Source: Nocardia brasiliensis (GTDB lineage Bacteria > Actinomycetota > Actinomycetes > Mycobacteriales > Mycobacteriaceae). Taken from it: a stretch of DNA of 64,000 bases. The position numbers were made by a program, and so were the translations under genes. Numbering within the stretch: the first letter of the stretch is position 1; every line of letters starts with the position of its first letter. The DNA is taken from contig NZ_CP046171.1 in the NCBI RefSeq assembly GCF_011801125.1, positions 2,666,001 through 2,730,000 of the forward strand, in the 5' to 3' direction. Positions 15,318 through 24,291 of the stretch are shown here, piece by piece. A model generated the notes under the pieces. It was not told where the DNA came from. It searched no databases and was given only the letters and a program-made list of their open reading frames with translations.

Positions 15318-16679
15318 ATGGAGCGCAACGCAGAGAACATCACCGACACCTTCACCGGCCCTGTCTTTCGTCCCGGTGACGCCGGCTACGACGAGGAGAT
15401 CGCGGGCTTCCAGACCGCCTACCAGCACCGGCCCGCACTGGTTGTCGGCGCTCGGCATGCCGAAGACGTGCGCGCCGCGGTCGAATACGCCGCGCGGCAC
15501 GCGTTGCCGGTCGCGGTGCAGGCCACCGGTCACGGCCTGTCCGTCGCCGCGGACGGCGGCGTGCTGATCAGCACTCGTCGGATGACCGCCATCGAGATCG
15601 ATGCCGAAACCCGCACTGCGCGGGTCGAGGCGGGGGTGCGGGCGGGCGCGCTCGTCGCGGCGGCCGCCGCGCACGGTCTCGCGCCGCTGAACGGTTCGTC
15701 GCCGTCGGTCGGCGTGGTCGGCTATCTGCTGGGCGGCGGAATCGGCCTACTGGCAAGGGAATTCGGTTACGCGGCCGAATATGTCAGCGCGCTCGAGCTG
15801 GTCACCGCCGACGGGCGGGTGCGCCGGGTGCTGCCCGGTGACGAATTGTTCGGGGCCGTGCTCGGCAGCGGCGGTAATTTCGGCGTGGTCACCGCGCTCG
15901 AGCTGAGCCTGCTGCCGATCACCGAGGTGTACGGCGGTCAACTGATGTTCGACACCCCGTTGGTGGCACGGGCATTGGAGGTCTGGCGGGACTGGACCGC
16001 GACCGTGCCCGACGAGCTGACCTCGACCGTGGCCATGCTGCGGTTCCCGGATATCCCGCAGGTGCCCGCCCCGCTGCGTGGACGGTTCGTCGCGTCGTTC
16101 CGGATCGCCTATCACGGCACCGCGGCCGACGGTGAGCGCCTGGTCGCCCCGCTGCGCGCGGTGGGTGAGCGGCTGAAGGACGACCTGCGCGCCATGCCGT
16201 ACACCGACTCGCACACCGTCCACAGCGATCCCGACCACCCGCACGCCTATGCCGCCACCAATGCGCTGCTGGGTGAGCTCACCGGAGAAACGTTGTCCGC
16301 CTTGCTCGCCGTCGCCGGGCCGGATTCCGACGCCGGTGCGGTCATCGATATACGTCAGCTCGGCGGCGCGCTGTCGAAGCCGCGCACCGAGATCGCGGTG
16401 GACCATCGCGAGGCCGCCTACGTGATGCGGGTCATCACCGACGCAGGGACCGCGGGTGCCGCGCCGGAGAGTCACGCCGCGATCCGCGCGGCGCTGGCGC
16501 CGTGGACGCTCGGTCACAGCCTCAACTTCCTCTATGGCGCCGGTGCCGACGCCGATGAGGCGCAGACCCGCGGCGGCTATGTCGAGGGCACCTACGCCCG
16601 GCTCGCCGAGCTGAAGGGAAAGTACGACCCGCGCAACATGTTCCGGTTCAACCGCAATATCCGACCCGCCCGGCGCTGA
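15318..16679 (+). CDS. FAD-linked oxidoreductase (berberine bridge enzyme type), 453 aa
   Basis: A PCMH-type FAD domain (residues about 30-200) and a C-terminal BBE segment (KYDPRNMFRFNRNIRP). The histidine in VQATGHGLS corresponds to the site of 8-alpha histidyl-FAD. The second covalent site of bicovalent members, a Cys before PTVGVGG, is replaced by Ser here (GSSPSVGVVGYLLGGG), so a single covalent bond is predicted. Such enzymes oxidise sugars, alcohols or secondary-metabolite intermediates; the substrate is unknown. Divergent from lysR and probably its target. Confidence 0.88.
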   Translation: MERNAENITDTFTGPVFRPGDAGYDEEIAGFQTAYQHRPALVVGARHAEDVRAAVEYAARHALPVAVQATGHGLSVAADGGVLISTRRMTAIEIDAETRTARVEAGVRAGALVAAAAAHGLAPLNGSSPSVGVVGYLLGGGIGLLAREFGYAAEYVSALELVTADGRVRRVLPGDELFGAVLGSGGNFGVVTALELSLLPITEVYGGQLMFDTPLVARALEVWRDWTATVPDELTSTVAMLRFPDIPQVPAPLRGRFVASFRIAYHGTAADGERLVAPLRAVGERLKDDLRAMPYTDSHTVHSDPDHPHAYAATNALLGELTGETLSALLAVAGPDSDAGAVIDIRQLGGALSKPRTEIAVDHREAAYVMRVITDAGTAGAAPESHAAIRAALAPWTLGHSLNFLYGAGADADEAQTRGGYVEGTYARLAELKGKYDPRNMFRFNRNIRPARR

Positions 16680-16715
16680 CCGTCGTACGACGCAGGCCGA
16701 GTCGTCTGCTATCTT

Positions 16716-16727
16716 AGTGATATCACT
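16716..16727. promoter_or_regulatory. Palindromic operator candidate upstream of the SPFH-RHH operon
   Basis: The exact 12-bp palindrome AGTGATATCACT lies 20 bases upstream of the SPFH start, in the promoter region. Ribbon-helix-helix proteins bind short palindromes of this kind, and one is encoded in this operon. Confidence 0.6.
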
Positions 16728-16746
16728 TTGATAGTTGGAGGATGTC

Positions 16747-17631
16747 ATGAAGCTTCGTCCCGCGTTACACGTCAACGGATTCCTGGTATTGGTCGCCTGG
16801 CTGGTGCTCACCCTGTTGCTCGGCGGCGGCGCGGCGCTGGGATTTGTCGCGATGGCGCGTGATCAGAACGTGCTCGCCCTGGTCGGCGCGATCGTCGCGA
16901 GCTTCCTGGTGCTCGTGCTGCTGCTGGGGGCGACCGGGTTGACCATCGTCAATCCGAACGAGGCCCAGGTGGTCCAGTTCTTCGGCCGCTACATCGGCTC
17001 GGTGAGCGAGCCGGGCTTCTTCTCGGTGGTCCCGCTGACCGACCGCAAGCGGATCTCGTTGCGGGTGCGCAACTTCGAGACGCAGAAGCTCAAGGTCAAT
17101 GACGCCGACGGCAACCCGGTCGAGATCGCCGCCGTCGTGGTGTATCGGGTGGTGGACAGCTTCAAGGCCGCCTTCTCGGTCGACGACTACGAGGAGTACG
17201 TGCAGACCCAGTCCGAGGCCGCGGTGCGCCACCTGGCCACCACGCACCCGTACGACTCGCACGACAACACCCGCACCAGCCTGCGCGACGGCGGCGAGGT
17301 GGCTGAGGAGCTCACCGTCGAGCTGCGCGACCGCACCGAGTTGGCCGGCATCGAGGTGCTCGAGGCTCGCATCACCCACCTCGCGTACGCGCCGGAGATC
17401 GCCCAGGCGATGCTGGTCCGTCAGCAGGCCGCCCAGGTGGTCGCCGCGCGTACGCATATCGTCGAGGGCGCGGTCGGCATGGTCGGCCTCGCGCTCGACC
17501 GGCTCACCGAGCAGGGCGTGGTGGAACTCGACGAGGAACGCCGCGCCGCGATGGTGTCGAACCTGCTGGTGGTGCTCTGCGGTGACCGAGCGACCCAGCC
17601 CGTCGTGAACACCGGCTCGCTCTACAGCTGA
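16747..17631 (+). CDS. SPFH/band 7 (prohibitin-like) membrane protein, 294 aa
   Basis: Two hydrophobic segments at the N-terminus (residues about 10-37 and 42-65) anchor the protein; the SPFH domain follows: [74 protein letters not shown], with [33 protein letters not shown] before the C-terminal helix. Such proteins form large rings or scaffolds at the membrane. I chose the ATG at 16747 because GGAGG lies five bases upstream. It is followed after 12 bases by a small Arc-like gene, and a palindrome precedes it. Confidence 0.9.
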   Translation: MKLRPALHVNGFLVLVAWLVLTLLLGGGAALGFVAMARDQNVLALVGAIVASFLVLVLLLGATGLTIVNPNEAQVVQFFGRYIGSVSEPGFFSVVPLTDRKRISLRVRNFETQKLKVNDADGNPVEIAAVVVYRVVDSFKAAFSVDDYEEYVQTQSEAAVRHLATTHPYDSHDNTRTSLRDGGEVAEELTVELRDRTELAGIEVLEARITHLAYAPEIAQAMLVRQQAAQVVAARTHIVEGAVGMVGLALDRLTEQGVVELDEERRAAMVSNLLVVLCGDRATQPVVNTGSLYS

Positions 17632-17643
17632 GCGCCGAAGCCC

Positions 17644-17796
17644 ATGGCTGAGCGCAAGAAGCTACTGCTACGCCTTGATCCCGGCATCCATGAGGCCATC
17701 GCCAAGTGGGCCGCCGACGATCTGCGCAGCGTCAACGCCCAGATCGAATACGCGCTGCGGCTGGCCCTCGAGCAGGCGGGCCGCAAACCGAAATAG
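17644..17796 (+). CDS. Arc-like ribbon-helix-helix protein, 50 aa
   Basis: A complete small gene. The sequence begins MAERKKLLLRLDPGIHEAIA, with the alternating basic/hydrophobic beta-strand KLLLRLDP of the RHH fold, then helix 1 (HEAIAKWAADDL) and helix 2 (SVNAQIEYALRLALEQAG). The conserved RS(V/A)NAQIE stretch is characteristic of Arc-type DNA-binding proteins. It lies 12 bases after the SPFH gene, so the two are co-transcribed; it would act as a dimer and probably binds the palindrome AGTGATATCACT in front of the operon. Confidence 0.85.
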   Translation: MAERKKLLLRLDPGIHEAIAKWAADDLRSVNAQIEYALRLALEQAGRKPK

Positions 17797-17803
17797 GGGC
17801 ACC

Positions 17804-17836
17804 CGGCCGCACACCGCGACATTCGGTGTGCGGCCG
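17804..17836 (+). terminator. Terminator of the SPFH-RHH operon
   Basis: 13-bp perfect stem CGGCCGCACACCG / CGGTGTGCGGCCG with a 7-base loop, starting eight bases after the RHH stop. No T-tract. Confidence 0.75.
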
Positions 17837-17863
17837 TGCCGTGTTCGCCGCTACGGTGGGCGG

Positions 17864-18460
17864 GTGCCAATCTCGTTCGATATCAGCGGACTTCAACAGA
17901 TGGACACCAACACCTGGGGGGATCGCAGCACCGGCGACATCGTCACGCTGACCTACCACGATCTGGTGCCCGACCTGCCCGCTCCGCTGGAAGACCTCGA
18001 CACCCTCCGTACCCGGCTCGCGGAGAGCTCGGCCGAATCGGGTTGCCTGGTCGAGGCTTTCGTCATCTGGGTCGACAAATTGCCCGCCCTGCTGCGGATC
18101 GAGAAGCTGCCGCTGCCGAACCGCGACCACGGGTTGGTCTTCGCCGCCTCGATCGTGGTGCCGAAAGACCGGTGCAGCGCGGTGTTCCAGATCCTGTGCC
18201 CCGAGGCCGGGACCACCGGTCTGCGCGAGGCCGCCCTGATGGCCCAACTCGGTCCGCAGCAGATGTTCCCGCCGCACCCGTACGCGCCCGGTCTGCGCGG
18301 CAGGCTGCCCTACAACATCGCCGACGAAGCGCGGTGGGACGAACAGTTTCCCAGCCATCCGGTGAGTCGCGCCCGTCGCTGGGTCACCAGCACCGTGCCC
18401 ACCGCCAAGGTCGATCCCGCGTTCGCGGCGCTGCCGCCGTTTCCCGGTCCGCCGCGCTGA
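17864..18460 (+). CDS. Hypothetical protein, 198 aa
   Basis: I do not recognise a named domain. The protein is soluble, without signal peptide, and has an ordinary amino-acid composition: DISGLQQMDTNTWGDRSTGDIVTLTYHDLVPDLPAPLEDLDTLRTRL near the start and LVEAFVIWVDKLPALLRIEKLPLPNRDHGLVFAASIVVPKDRCSAVFQI in the middle, the latter suggesting a beta-sheet core. The C-terminus has PPHPYAPGLRGRLPYNIADEARWDEQFPSHPVSRAR. The GTG at 17864 is chosen because the frame before it runs through the preceding terminator and RHH gene. It is convergent with the methyltransferase. Confidence 0.75.
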   Translation: MPISFDISGLQQMDTNTWGDRSTGDIVTLTYHDLVPDLPAPLEDLDTLRTRLAESSAESGCLVEAFVIWVDKLPALLRIEKLPLPNRDHGLVFAASIVVPKDRCSAVFQILCPEAGTTGLREAALMAQLGPQQMFPPHPYAPGLRGRLPYNIADEARWDEQFPSHPVSRARRWVTSTVPTAKVDPAFAALPPFPGPPR

Positions 18461-18479
18461 CCCGTCCGGGGTCGACGGT

Positions 18480-19328
18480 CTAGGCGGGCTTCTGCGCGAT
18501 GAAGATCGCGGTGCCGGGGAAGATCTCCCCGCGCAGCGGGCTCCACTGGCCCCACTCGCGGTCCAGCCATTCGGGCCAGTCCGGCTCGATGATGTCCACC
18601 AGCAGCAGGCCCGCCGACACGATCTCGCGGACGCGGTCGCCGATGGTGCGGTGGTGTTCGACGTAGGTCGGCTCGCCCTCGCCGTCCACCTCGACGTACG
18701 GGGTGCGATCGAAGTAGGGGATGGCGGCGGTGAGACCGGCCGGGCCTGGATCGTCGGGAAAGATCCAGCGCATCGGATGATTCACCGAGAACACCCAGCG
18801 CCCGCCGGGCCGCAGCACCCGCGCGACCTCGCGCATCACCCGTGCGGAATCGGCGACGAACGGGATCGCGCCGAACGCCGAGCAGGCCAGGTCGAAGCTC
18901 GCGTCGGCGAACGGCAGCGTCTCAGCGCCGGCCTGCACCAGCGGCACCTGCGGTCCGCCGCGGCGCATCGCCGCGAGCCCGCGGCTCAGCATGCCCATCG
19001 ACAGATCCAGCCCGACCGGGTGCGCGCCCTGTCCGGCCAGCCAGCGCGAGCACGGCGCCGAACCGCAGCCGATCTCCAGGATCCGCTTGCCCGCGACCTC
19101 GCCGAGGAAGTGCATATCGCCCTCGTGCAGGCCCTCCGGGCACCAGACGAATTCGCCGTCTGGGGAATCGACGCCGAGGAACTCGGCGTGCGTCTGGTGA
19201 TACTGGCCCGCGTCCGCGTCCCACCAGCGGCGGCTGGCCTGCTGGCTGGCGGCGGAGCCGATCCGGGTTCGCGTCGTCCCAGTGGTCCCGAGCAGTGTGT
19301 TTGCCTCTGCGTGGCGATCTTCCGGCAC
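18480..19328 (-). CDS. SAM-dependent methyltransferase, 282 aa
   Basis: Class I methyltransferase: motif I RILEIGCGSAPCSRWLAGQGAHPVGLDLS near residues 83-110, motif II/post-I ETLPFADASFDLACSAFGAIPFV and motif III VARVLRPGGRWVFSV. The N-terminal part (SRRWWDADAGQYHQTHAEFLG) and the HPMRWIF segment recur in a subgroup found next to rpsA in related actinobacteria. The substrate is unknown. It is divergent from rpsA, sharing a 340-base upstream region. Confidence 0.88.
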   Translation of the reverse strand: MPEDRHAEANTLLGTTGTTRTRIGSAASQQASRRWWDADAGQYHQTHAEFLGVDSPDGEFVWCPEGLHEGDMHFLGEVAGKRILEIGCGSAPCSRWLAGQGAHPVGLDLSMGMLSRGLAAMRRGGPQVPLVQAGAETLPFADASFDLACSAFGAIPFVADSARVMREVARVLRPGGRWVFSVNHPMRWIFPDDPGPAGLTAAIPYFDRTPYVEVDGEGEPTYVEHHRTIGDRVREIVSAGLLLVDIIEPDWPEWLDREWGQWSPLRGEIFPGTAIFIAQKPA

Positions 19329-19666
19329 GGGCGTCAGCTTATCGACACGGTGCGCGGTGCCCGGTTCGTGGACCGCCGAACGCGCGGGTATATATAGCCG
19401 CCCGCTTGCTGCGCTCGGTCGCGAGCACCGACGTCACGGCGTGGCGCCCGGACCGGTTTGCCCGCCTGGACCAAGGTCGCGTACGCTGAACGCGCGAGTG
19501 CCTTCTGTACAGCCGTACCGGAGTCAACCACCCGTGCTGAGTTTCACGTGCGTTACGTGCGGTACGTTCCTTGTGTCCGTCTTCACTTCACCGCGGTGAA
19601 TTCGCCAGCGTACCGAAAGTTCCAATGTCCGCAACCGACCACAATCCGTCCGGAGCAAACCGACAT
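19329..19666. other. Methyltransferase/rpsA divergent promoter region and rpsA leader
   Basis: About 340 bases. TATATATA at about 19389-19396 could serve as a -10 region. Near rpsA an exact 14-bp palindrome TTCACCGCGGTGAA (19587-19600) could fold in the leader RNA or bind a regulator. S1 proteins often control their own translation, but I see no diagnostic structure. Confidence 0.45.
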
Positions 19667-21139
19667 ATGCCCACCACCGTCACCTCGCCGCAGGTAGCCG
19701 TCAACGACATCGGCTCCGCCGAGGATTTCCTCGCCGCCATCGACGCCACGATCAAGTACTTCAACGACGGCGACATCGTCGAAGGAACCATCGTCAAGGT
19801 CGACCGCGACGAGGTCCTGCTCGACATCGGTTACAAGACCGAAGGCGTCATCCCTTCCCGCGAACTCTCCATCAAGCACGATGTCGACCCGAACGAGGTC
19901 GTTTCCGTGGGCGATGAGGTCGAGGCTCTTGTTCTCACCAAGGAGGACAAGGAAGGCCGCCTGATCCTGTCGAAGAAGCGGGCGCAGTACGAGCGCGCGT
20001 GGGGCACGATCGAGGAGCTCAAGGAGAAGGACGAGGCCGTCAAGGGCACCGTCATCGAGGTCGTCAAGGGCGGCCTGATCCTCGACATCGGCCTGCGCGG
20101 CTTCCTGCCCGCCTCGCTCGTCGAGATGCGTCGTGTCCGCGACCTCCAGCCCTACGTCGGCAAGGAGATCGAGGCCAAGATCATCGAGCTGGACAAGAAC
20201 CGCAACAACGTGGTTCTGTCCCGTCGCGCCTGGCTGGAGCAGACCCAGTCCGAGGTGCGCAGCGAGTTCCTGCACCAGCTGCAGAAGGGCCAGGTCCGCA
20301 AGGGTGTGGTCTCCTCGATCGTCAACTTCGGCGCCTTCGTGGACCTGGGTGGCGTCGACGGTCTGGTGCACGTCTCCGAGCTGTCCTGGAAGCACATCGA
20401 CCACCCGTCCGAGGTTGTCGAGGTCGGCACCGAGGTCACCGTCGAGGTGCTCGACGTGGATCTGGATCGCGAGCGGGTCTCGCTCTCGCTCAAGGCGACC
20501 CAGGAAGACCCGTGGCGTCAGTTCGCCCGCACCCACGCGATCGGCCAGATCGTGCCGGGCAAGGTCACCAAGCTGGTTCCGTTCGGTGCGTTCGTGCGCG
20601 TCGAAGAGGGCATCGAGGGGCTGGTGCACATCTCCGAGCTGGCCGAGCGCCACGTGGAGGTCCCGGACCAGGTGGTCGCGGTCGGCGACGACGCGATGGT
20701 CAAGGTCATCGACATCGACCTGGAGCGGCGCCGGATCTCGCTGTCGCTGAAGCAGGCGAACGAGGACTACCACGCCGAGTTCGACCCGTCGAAGTACGGC
20801 ATGGCCGACAGCTACGACGAGCAGGGCAACTACATCTTCCCCGAGGGCTTCGACCCCGACACCAACGAGTGGCTCGAGGGCTTCGACAAGCAGCGCGAAG
20901 AGTGGGAAGGCCGCTACGCCGAGGCGGAGCGTCGCCACAAGATGCACACCGCGCAGATGGAGAAGATGGCGGCCGACGCCGCGGCCGAGGCCGCGAACGG
21001 CGGCGGCTCCTCGAACTACTCCTCCGAGAGCGGTTCGCAGGCGTCCTCCTCCTCCAGCTCCTCCGAGTCGGCCGGCGGTTCGCTGGCCAGCGACGCGCAG
21101 CTGGCGGCACTGCGGGAGAAGCTCTCCGGCAACGCCTGA
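19667..21139 (+). CDS. rpsA: 30S ribosomal protein S1, 490 aa
   Basis: Binds mRNA on the 30S subunit. Four S1 RNA-binding repeats are visible: GDIVEGTIVKVDRDEVLLDIGYKTEGVIPSREL (about 34-105), DEAVKGTVIEVVKGGLILDIGLRGFLPASL (about 122-190), GQVRKGVVSSIVNFGAFVDLGGVDGLVHVSEL (about 206-275) and GQIVPGKVTKLVPFGAFVRVEEGIEGLVHISEL (about 292-362). The actinobacterial form is followed by a long tail, here with a serine-rich stretch (ASSSSSSSESAGG) before LREKLSGNA. The ATG at 19667 gives the conserved MPTTVTSPQVAVNDIGS start; an upstream in-frame ATG at 19625 is less likely. Confidence 0.98.
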   Translation: MPTTVTSPQVAVNDIGSAEDFLAAIDATIKYFNDGDIVEGTIVKVDRDEVLLDIGYKTEGVIPSRELSIKHDVDPNEVVSVGDEVEALVLTKEDKEGRLILSKKRAQYERAWGTIEELKEKDEAVKGTVIEVVKGGLILDIGLRGFLPASLVEMRRVRDLQPYVGKEIEAKIIELDKNRNNVVLSRRAWLEQTQSEVRSEFLHQLQKGQVRKGVVSSIVNFGAFVDLGGVDGLVHVSELSWKHIDHPSEVVEVGTEVTVEVLDVDLDRERVSLSLKATQEDPWRQFARTHAIGQIVPGKVTKLVPFGAFVRVEEGIEGLVHISELAERHVEVPDQVVAVGDDAMVKVIDIDLERRRISLSLKQANEDYHAEFDPSKYGMADSYDEQGNYIFPEGFDPDTNEWLEGFDKQREEWEGRYAEAERRHKMHTAQMEKMAADAAAEAANGGGSSNYSSESGSQASSSSSSSESAGGSLASDAQLAALREKLSGNA

Positions 21140-21153
21140 TAGACGCACACCGA

Positions 21154-21194
21154 CGAAGGCCCCGATCCATCCGGATCGGGGCCTTCGCCCTTTT
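21154..21194 (+). terminator. rpsA terminator
   Basis: Perfect 15-bp stem CGAAGGCCCCGATCC / GGATCGGGGCCTTCG with loop ATCC, followed by CCCTTTT. Confidence 0.93.
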
Positions 21195-21266
21195 CGCAGG
21201 TGATCGCGGGCGCGGCCAGGCGCGCAATGCCGTGCCGTGCCGGGGCGGCCGGTATCGTTGACGGTG

Positions 21267-21899
21267 ATGTCAGATGTCATTGCCGAGCTCTCCTCGACCT
21301 CCTGGGAACGCAGGAAGATCGAGGCGATGGGCCGAATCCAGCGGGTCGCCCTCGACCTGTTCGAGGAGCACGGGTACCGGAACGTGACGATCGAACGGGT
21401 CGCCGCCGCGGCGCGGGTGTCGCCGAGTTCGGTCTACCGCTACTTCGGCACCAAGGAGATGCTCGTCCTCTACGACGAGGCGGACCCGAAAGTGCTCGAG
21501 GCGGTCCGGACCGCGGGCGGCGCACAGACCGTCGCCCCCGCCGACCTGATCGCGGTGGGCCGCCTGCTGATTCCCGTGCTGATCGAGTCGCTGCTGTCCG
21601 AGGAGTCCGAGCGCCGGATCCGCCAGCGCCTGCGCTACATCGCGACGGTGCCGGAGATCAGGGTCGGCCAGCTCAAGCAGATGCGGGAGCTAGAGGACGA
21701 GTGTCGCGCGCTGTTCGCCGAACGAACGGGCTTCGACCCCAACGAACTTCGCGTGCGGATGGCCGCGGCCTCCGCAGTCTGGGGGTGCGTGGCCGCCCTC
21801 GACCATTGGGCCGGAACAGGTTTCGCCGGGCGACTCAAGGACGTCTACACCGCCGCCATGGGATCGATCATCGATCAGATCGAGGCGATGTTCCGATAG
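21267..21899 (+). CDS. TetR-family repressor, 210 aa
   Basis: Helix-turn-helix domain: KIEAMGRIQRVALDLFEEHGYRNVTIERVAAAARVSPSSVYRYFGTKEMLVLY, with recognition helix SPSSVYRYF near residue 48. The ATG at 21267 is chosen over the upstream ATG at 21237 because it puts the usual short N-terminus before the HTH. Its last 32 bases overlap the 3' end of the convergent MMPL gene. A perfect palindrome in front of the MMPL gene is the probable operator, giving a repressor-efflux pair. Confidence 0.9.
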   Translation: MSDVIAELSSTSWERRKIEAMGRIQRVALDLFEEHGYRNVTIERVAAAARVSPSSVYRYFGTKEMLVLYDEADPKVLEAVRTAGGAQTVAPADLIAVGRLLIPVLIESLLSEESERRIRQRLRYIATVPEIRVGQLKQMRELEDECRALFAERTGFDPNELRVRMAAASAVWGCVAALDHWAGTGFAGRLKDVYTAAMGSIIDQIEAMFR

Positions 21900-24114
21900 T
21901 CACCCGGGTGGTGCGCGACTTCCGTTGCGGCAGCCACCAATTCCAGCGTCCGAACAACCGCATGAACGCCGGCACCAGCACCAGCCGCACCAGCACCGCG
22001 TCGATCGCGATGGCCACCGCGAGCGCGAAGCCGATCTGCTTCAACTCCAGCACGTCCGCGGTCACGAAGCTGGCGAACACCGCGACCATGATGGCGGCCG
22101 CCGCAGTGATCGGCCGCGCCGTGCGTTGCAAACCGTCGGCGACGGCAGCGGCGTTGTCCCCGTGCGCATCCCAGTGCTCCTTCATCCGGCGGATGAGGAA
22201 CACCTCGTAGTCCATCGACAGACCGAACAGCACCGCGAACACCAGCATCGGCAGATAGATCTGCAAGAACCCGGTGCTCTGGAAGCCGAGCAGGCCCGAG
22301 CCGACGCCGTGCTGGAACACCGCGACGGTGATGCCGAGGGCCGCGCCGGTGGCGAGCAGGTTCATCGCGATCGCCTTGAGCGCGAGCACGATGCTGCGGA
22401 ACGCGACGACCAGGAAGCCGAGCGAGATCGCGAGCACCAGTGCGATCACCCACGGGAATCGCTGCGTGATCCGCTGCGACACGTCGACGAACAACGCGGA
22501 CGTGCCGCCGACCCACACCTCGGCATGATCCAGAGCCGCTGCACGGGAACGGATATCGGTCACCAGGTCCGCGGCCTCGGTGGATTCGAAGGAGGCCTTG
22601 GGCACGATCGCCGCGAACATCCTGCCCTGCGCGAACTGTGGCAGCACGGCCGCGATCCGCGGGTCATGGGAGAGACTGCCGAAGAGCCGGTCCGCCTCGG
22701 CACGGGCGTCGGCACTCAGCGGGGTGTCGTCGGCGCCGGTCGCGACCACCTCGATCGGCGACACCAGGCCCGGCGTGAAATTCTGCTTGACCAGGACGAG
22801 CCCTTGGCCCGACGCACGATCGGTGAGCGAACCGAGGCCGACGTCGACGCCGTAGCGCAGGCCGGTCAGCGGGGTGGCGGCGACCAGCAGCAGCGCGACA
22901 CCGACCGCGCCGAACAGCACTGGCCGCGCCATCACGATGCGGGCCCACCGGGCCCAGCCGTTCGACGCCGTCGTCGCGCGCACCTCGGCGGGTCGCAGTC
23001 GCTCGGGCAGCGCGCCGCGATTGATCGCGGGACCGAACAGCGCGAGCAGGGCGGGCAGCAGGGTGAACGCCGCAGTCATCGTCGCGATCACCGCGGTGAC
23101 CACGCCGATGGCGACCCCGTTGAGCATCGGCAGACCGACCACGACCAGCGAGCACAGCGAGATCATCACGATGAGTCCGGAGGCGAGCACCGTCCGGCCG
23201 GTGGTGTCCATGGCCGCGCCGACGGCCTGCGCGATGGCGGTGTGCTCCTGCCGATTCCGGACCCCGCGCCGGGTCAACTCCTCGTTGAATCGGCTGACGA
23301 TGAACATCCCGTAGTCGATCGCGGTGCCGGTGGCGATCATCGTCGCGACCGAGAGCACCAGCGAGTCGAAGGCGAGGAAGGTGGTCAAGCCGAACAGCGC
23401 GCCGACGGCGACGGCGATACCGGCCGCAGTGACGCTGATGGGCAGTGCCGCGGCGGTCACCGCGCCGAGTGCCAGCACCAGCAGCACCGCCGCGATGGGG
23501 ACGCCGAGGGCCTCGCCGCGTTGCAGATCGGTCGTTTCGATCTCCATCAGATCCGCCTGGATCGGCGCGTAGCCGGTGAGCGCCGCTTGCGCGCTCGCCT
23601 CGGAAGCGCCGGCGAGCGTGTCGCGCAACTCCCGGACGAGCGTCACCCGATGGGAGATGTCGCCGTCGAGGCCGACGACCGCGAAGGCGGTGTGTCGATC
23701 CGGCGCGATCTGCGCGGGGTTGCCGTCGAACGGACCGACCGCACCGGTCACCCCCGCGGTCGCGCGGACGGCGGCCAGGGCGCGATCGATCGTCGCACGG
23801 AACTCCGGTGTATCGACCGTCGCGGTGTCGGAACGGAAGACAATCAGATCCTGTTCGGTCCCGAACTGGGCGAAGTGCGCGGCGACCAGCCGGCTCGCCG
23901 CGACGGAATCCGAACCGGGGACCGAGTAGTCGGGGGTGCCGAGGCGCGCGTGCAGCGCGGGATAGGTCGCGCCACAGGCGATGACCAGCAATACCCAGAC
24001 GGCGAGCACGATCCGCCGATGCTCGGCCATCGCCATGCCCCACCGACCAGCGGCACCCCAGCGCTGCGCCGCCCGCGGCGGTTCCGGCCGCTCGAGGATG
24101 GTCGTTCGCGCCAT
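21868..24114 (-). CDS. MMPL/RND-family membrane transporter, 748 aa
   Basis: MMPL transporter, predicted to have twelve membrane helices with two periplasmic domains. The N-terminal helix is RRIVLAVWVLLVIACGATYPAL; helices 2-6 include GVPIAAVLLVLALGAV and TMIATGTAIDYGMFIVSRFNEEL, whose GTAIDYGMF and the later FGLSMDYEVFLIRRMKEHW are the two characteristic Asp-Tyr motifs of proton relay. The second half begins after RMFAAIVPKASFESTEAADLV. I use the ATG at 24114 because GGAGGGG lies just upstream. It overlaps the TetR gene tail to tail by 32 bases. It probably exports a lipid or a hydrophobic drug. Confidence 0.93.
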   Translation of the reverse strand: MARTTILERPEPPRAAQRWGAAGRWGMAMAEHRRIVLAVWVLLVIACGATYPALHARLGTPDYSVPGSDSVAASRLVAAHFAQFGTEQDLIVFRSDTATVDTPEFRATIDRALAAVRATAGVTGAVGPFDGNPAQIAPDRHTAFAVVGLDGDISHRVTLVRELRDTLAGASEASAQAALTGYAPIQADLMEIETTDLQRGEALGVPIAAVLLVLALGAVTAAALPISVTAAGIAVAVGALFGLTTFLAFDSLVLSVATMIATGTAIDYGMFIVSRFNEELTRRGVRNRQEHTAIAQAVGAAMDTTGRTVLASGLIVMISLCSLVVVGLPMLNGVAIGVVTAVIATMTAAFTLLPALLALFGPAINRGALPERLRPAEVRATTASNGWARWARIVMARPVLFGAVGVALLLVAATPLTGLRYGVDVGLGSLTDRASGQGLVLVKQNFTPGLVSPIEVVATGADDTPLSADARAEADRLFGSLSHDPRIAAVLPQFAQGRMFAAIVPKASFESTEAADLVTDIRSRAAALDHAEVWVGGTSALFVDVSQRITQRFPWVIALVLAISLGFLVVAFRSIVLALKAIAMNLLATGAALGITVAVFQHGVGSGLLGFQSTGFLQIYLPMLVFAVLFGLSMDYEVFLIRRMKEHWDAHGDNAAAVADGLQRTARPITAAAAIMVAVFASFVTADVLELKQIGFALAVAIAIDAVLVRLVLVPAFMRLFGRWNWWLPQRKSRTTRVTIGTSPRSDR

Positions 24115-24135
24115 CGCCCCTCCAGGGTTCGCTAC

Positions 24136-24152
24136 CTGATAGTCACTATCAG
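24136..24152 (-). promoter_or_regulatory. Palindromic TetR operator upstream of the MMPL gene
   Basis: Perfect 17-bp palindrome CTGATAGTCACTATCAG, 21 bases before the MMPL start codon, in an AT-rich stretch suited to a promoter. The TetR gene lies at the other end of the MMPL gene. Confidence 0.8.
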
Positions 24153-24291
24153 ATTCTTCGGGCCAGCATACGAACATGAAGGGAGTGGAAGCAAGGGACT
24201 CTCAGGTTTGCCGCTACGTCGCGGGTTGCCGGGGTAGTGCTCATCGACGGCGCGCGCGATCCCGTCTCCGGCGCCCGCATCGTCACCCGCT

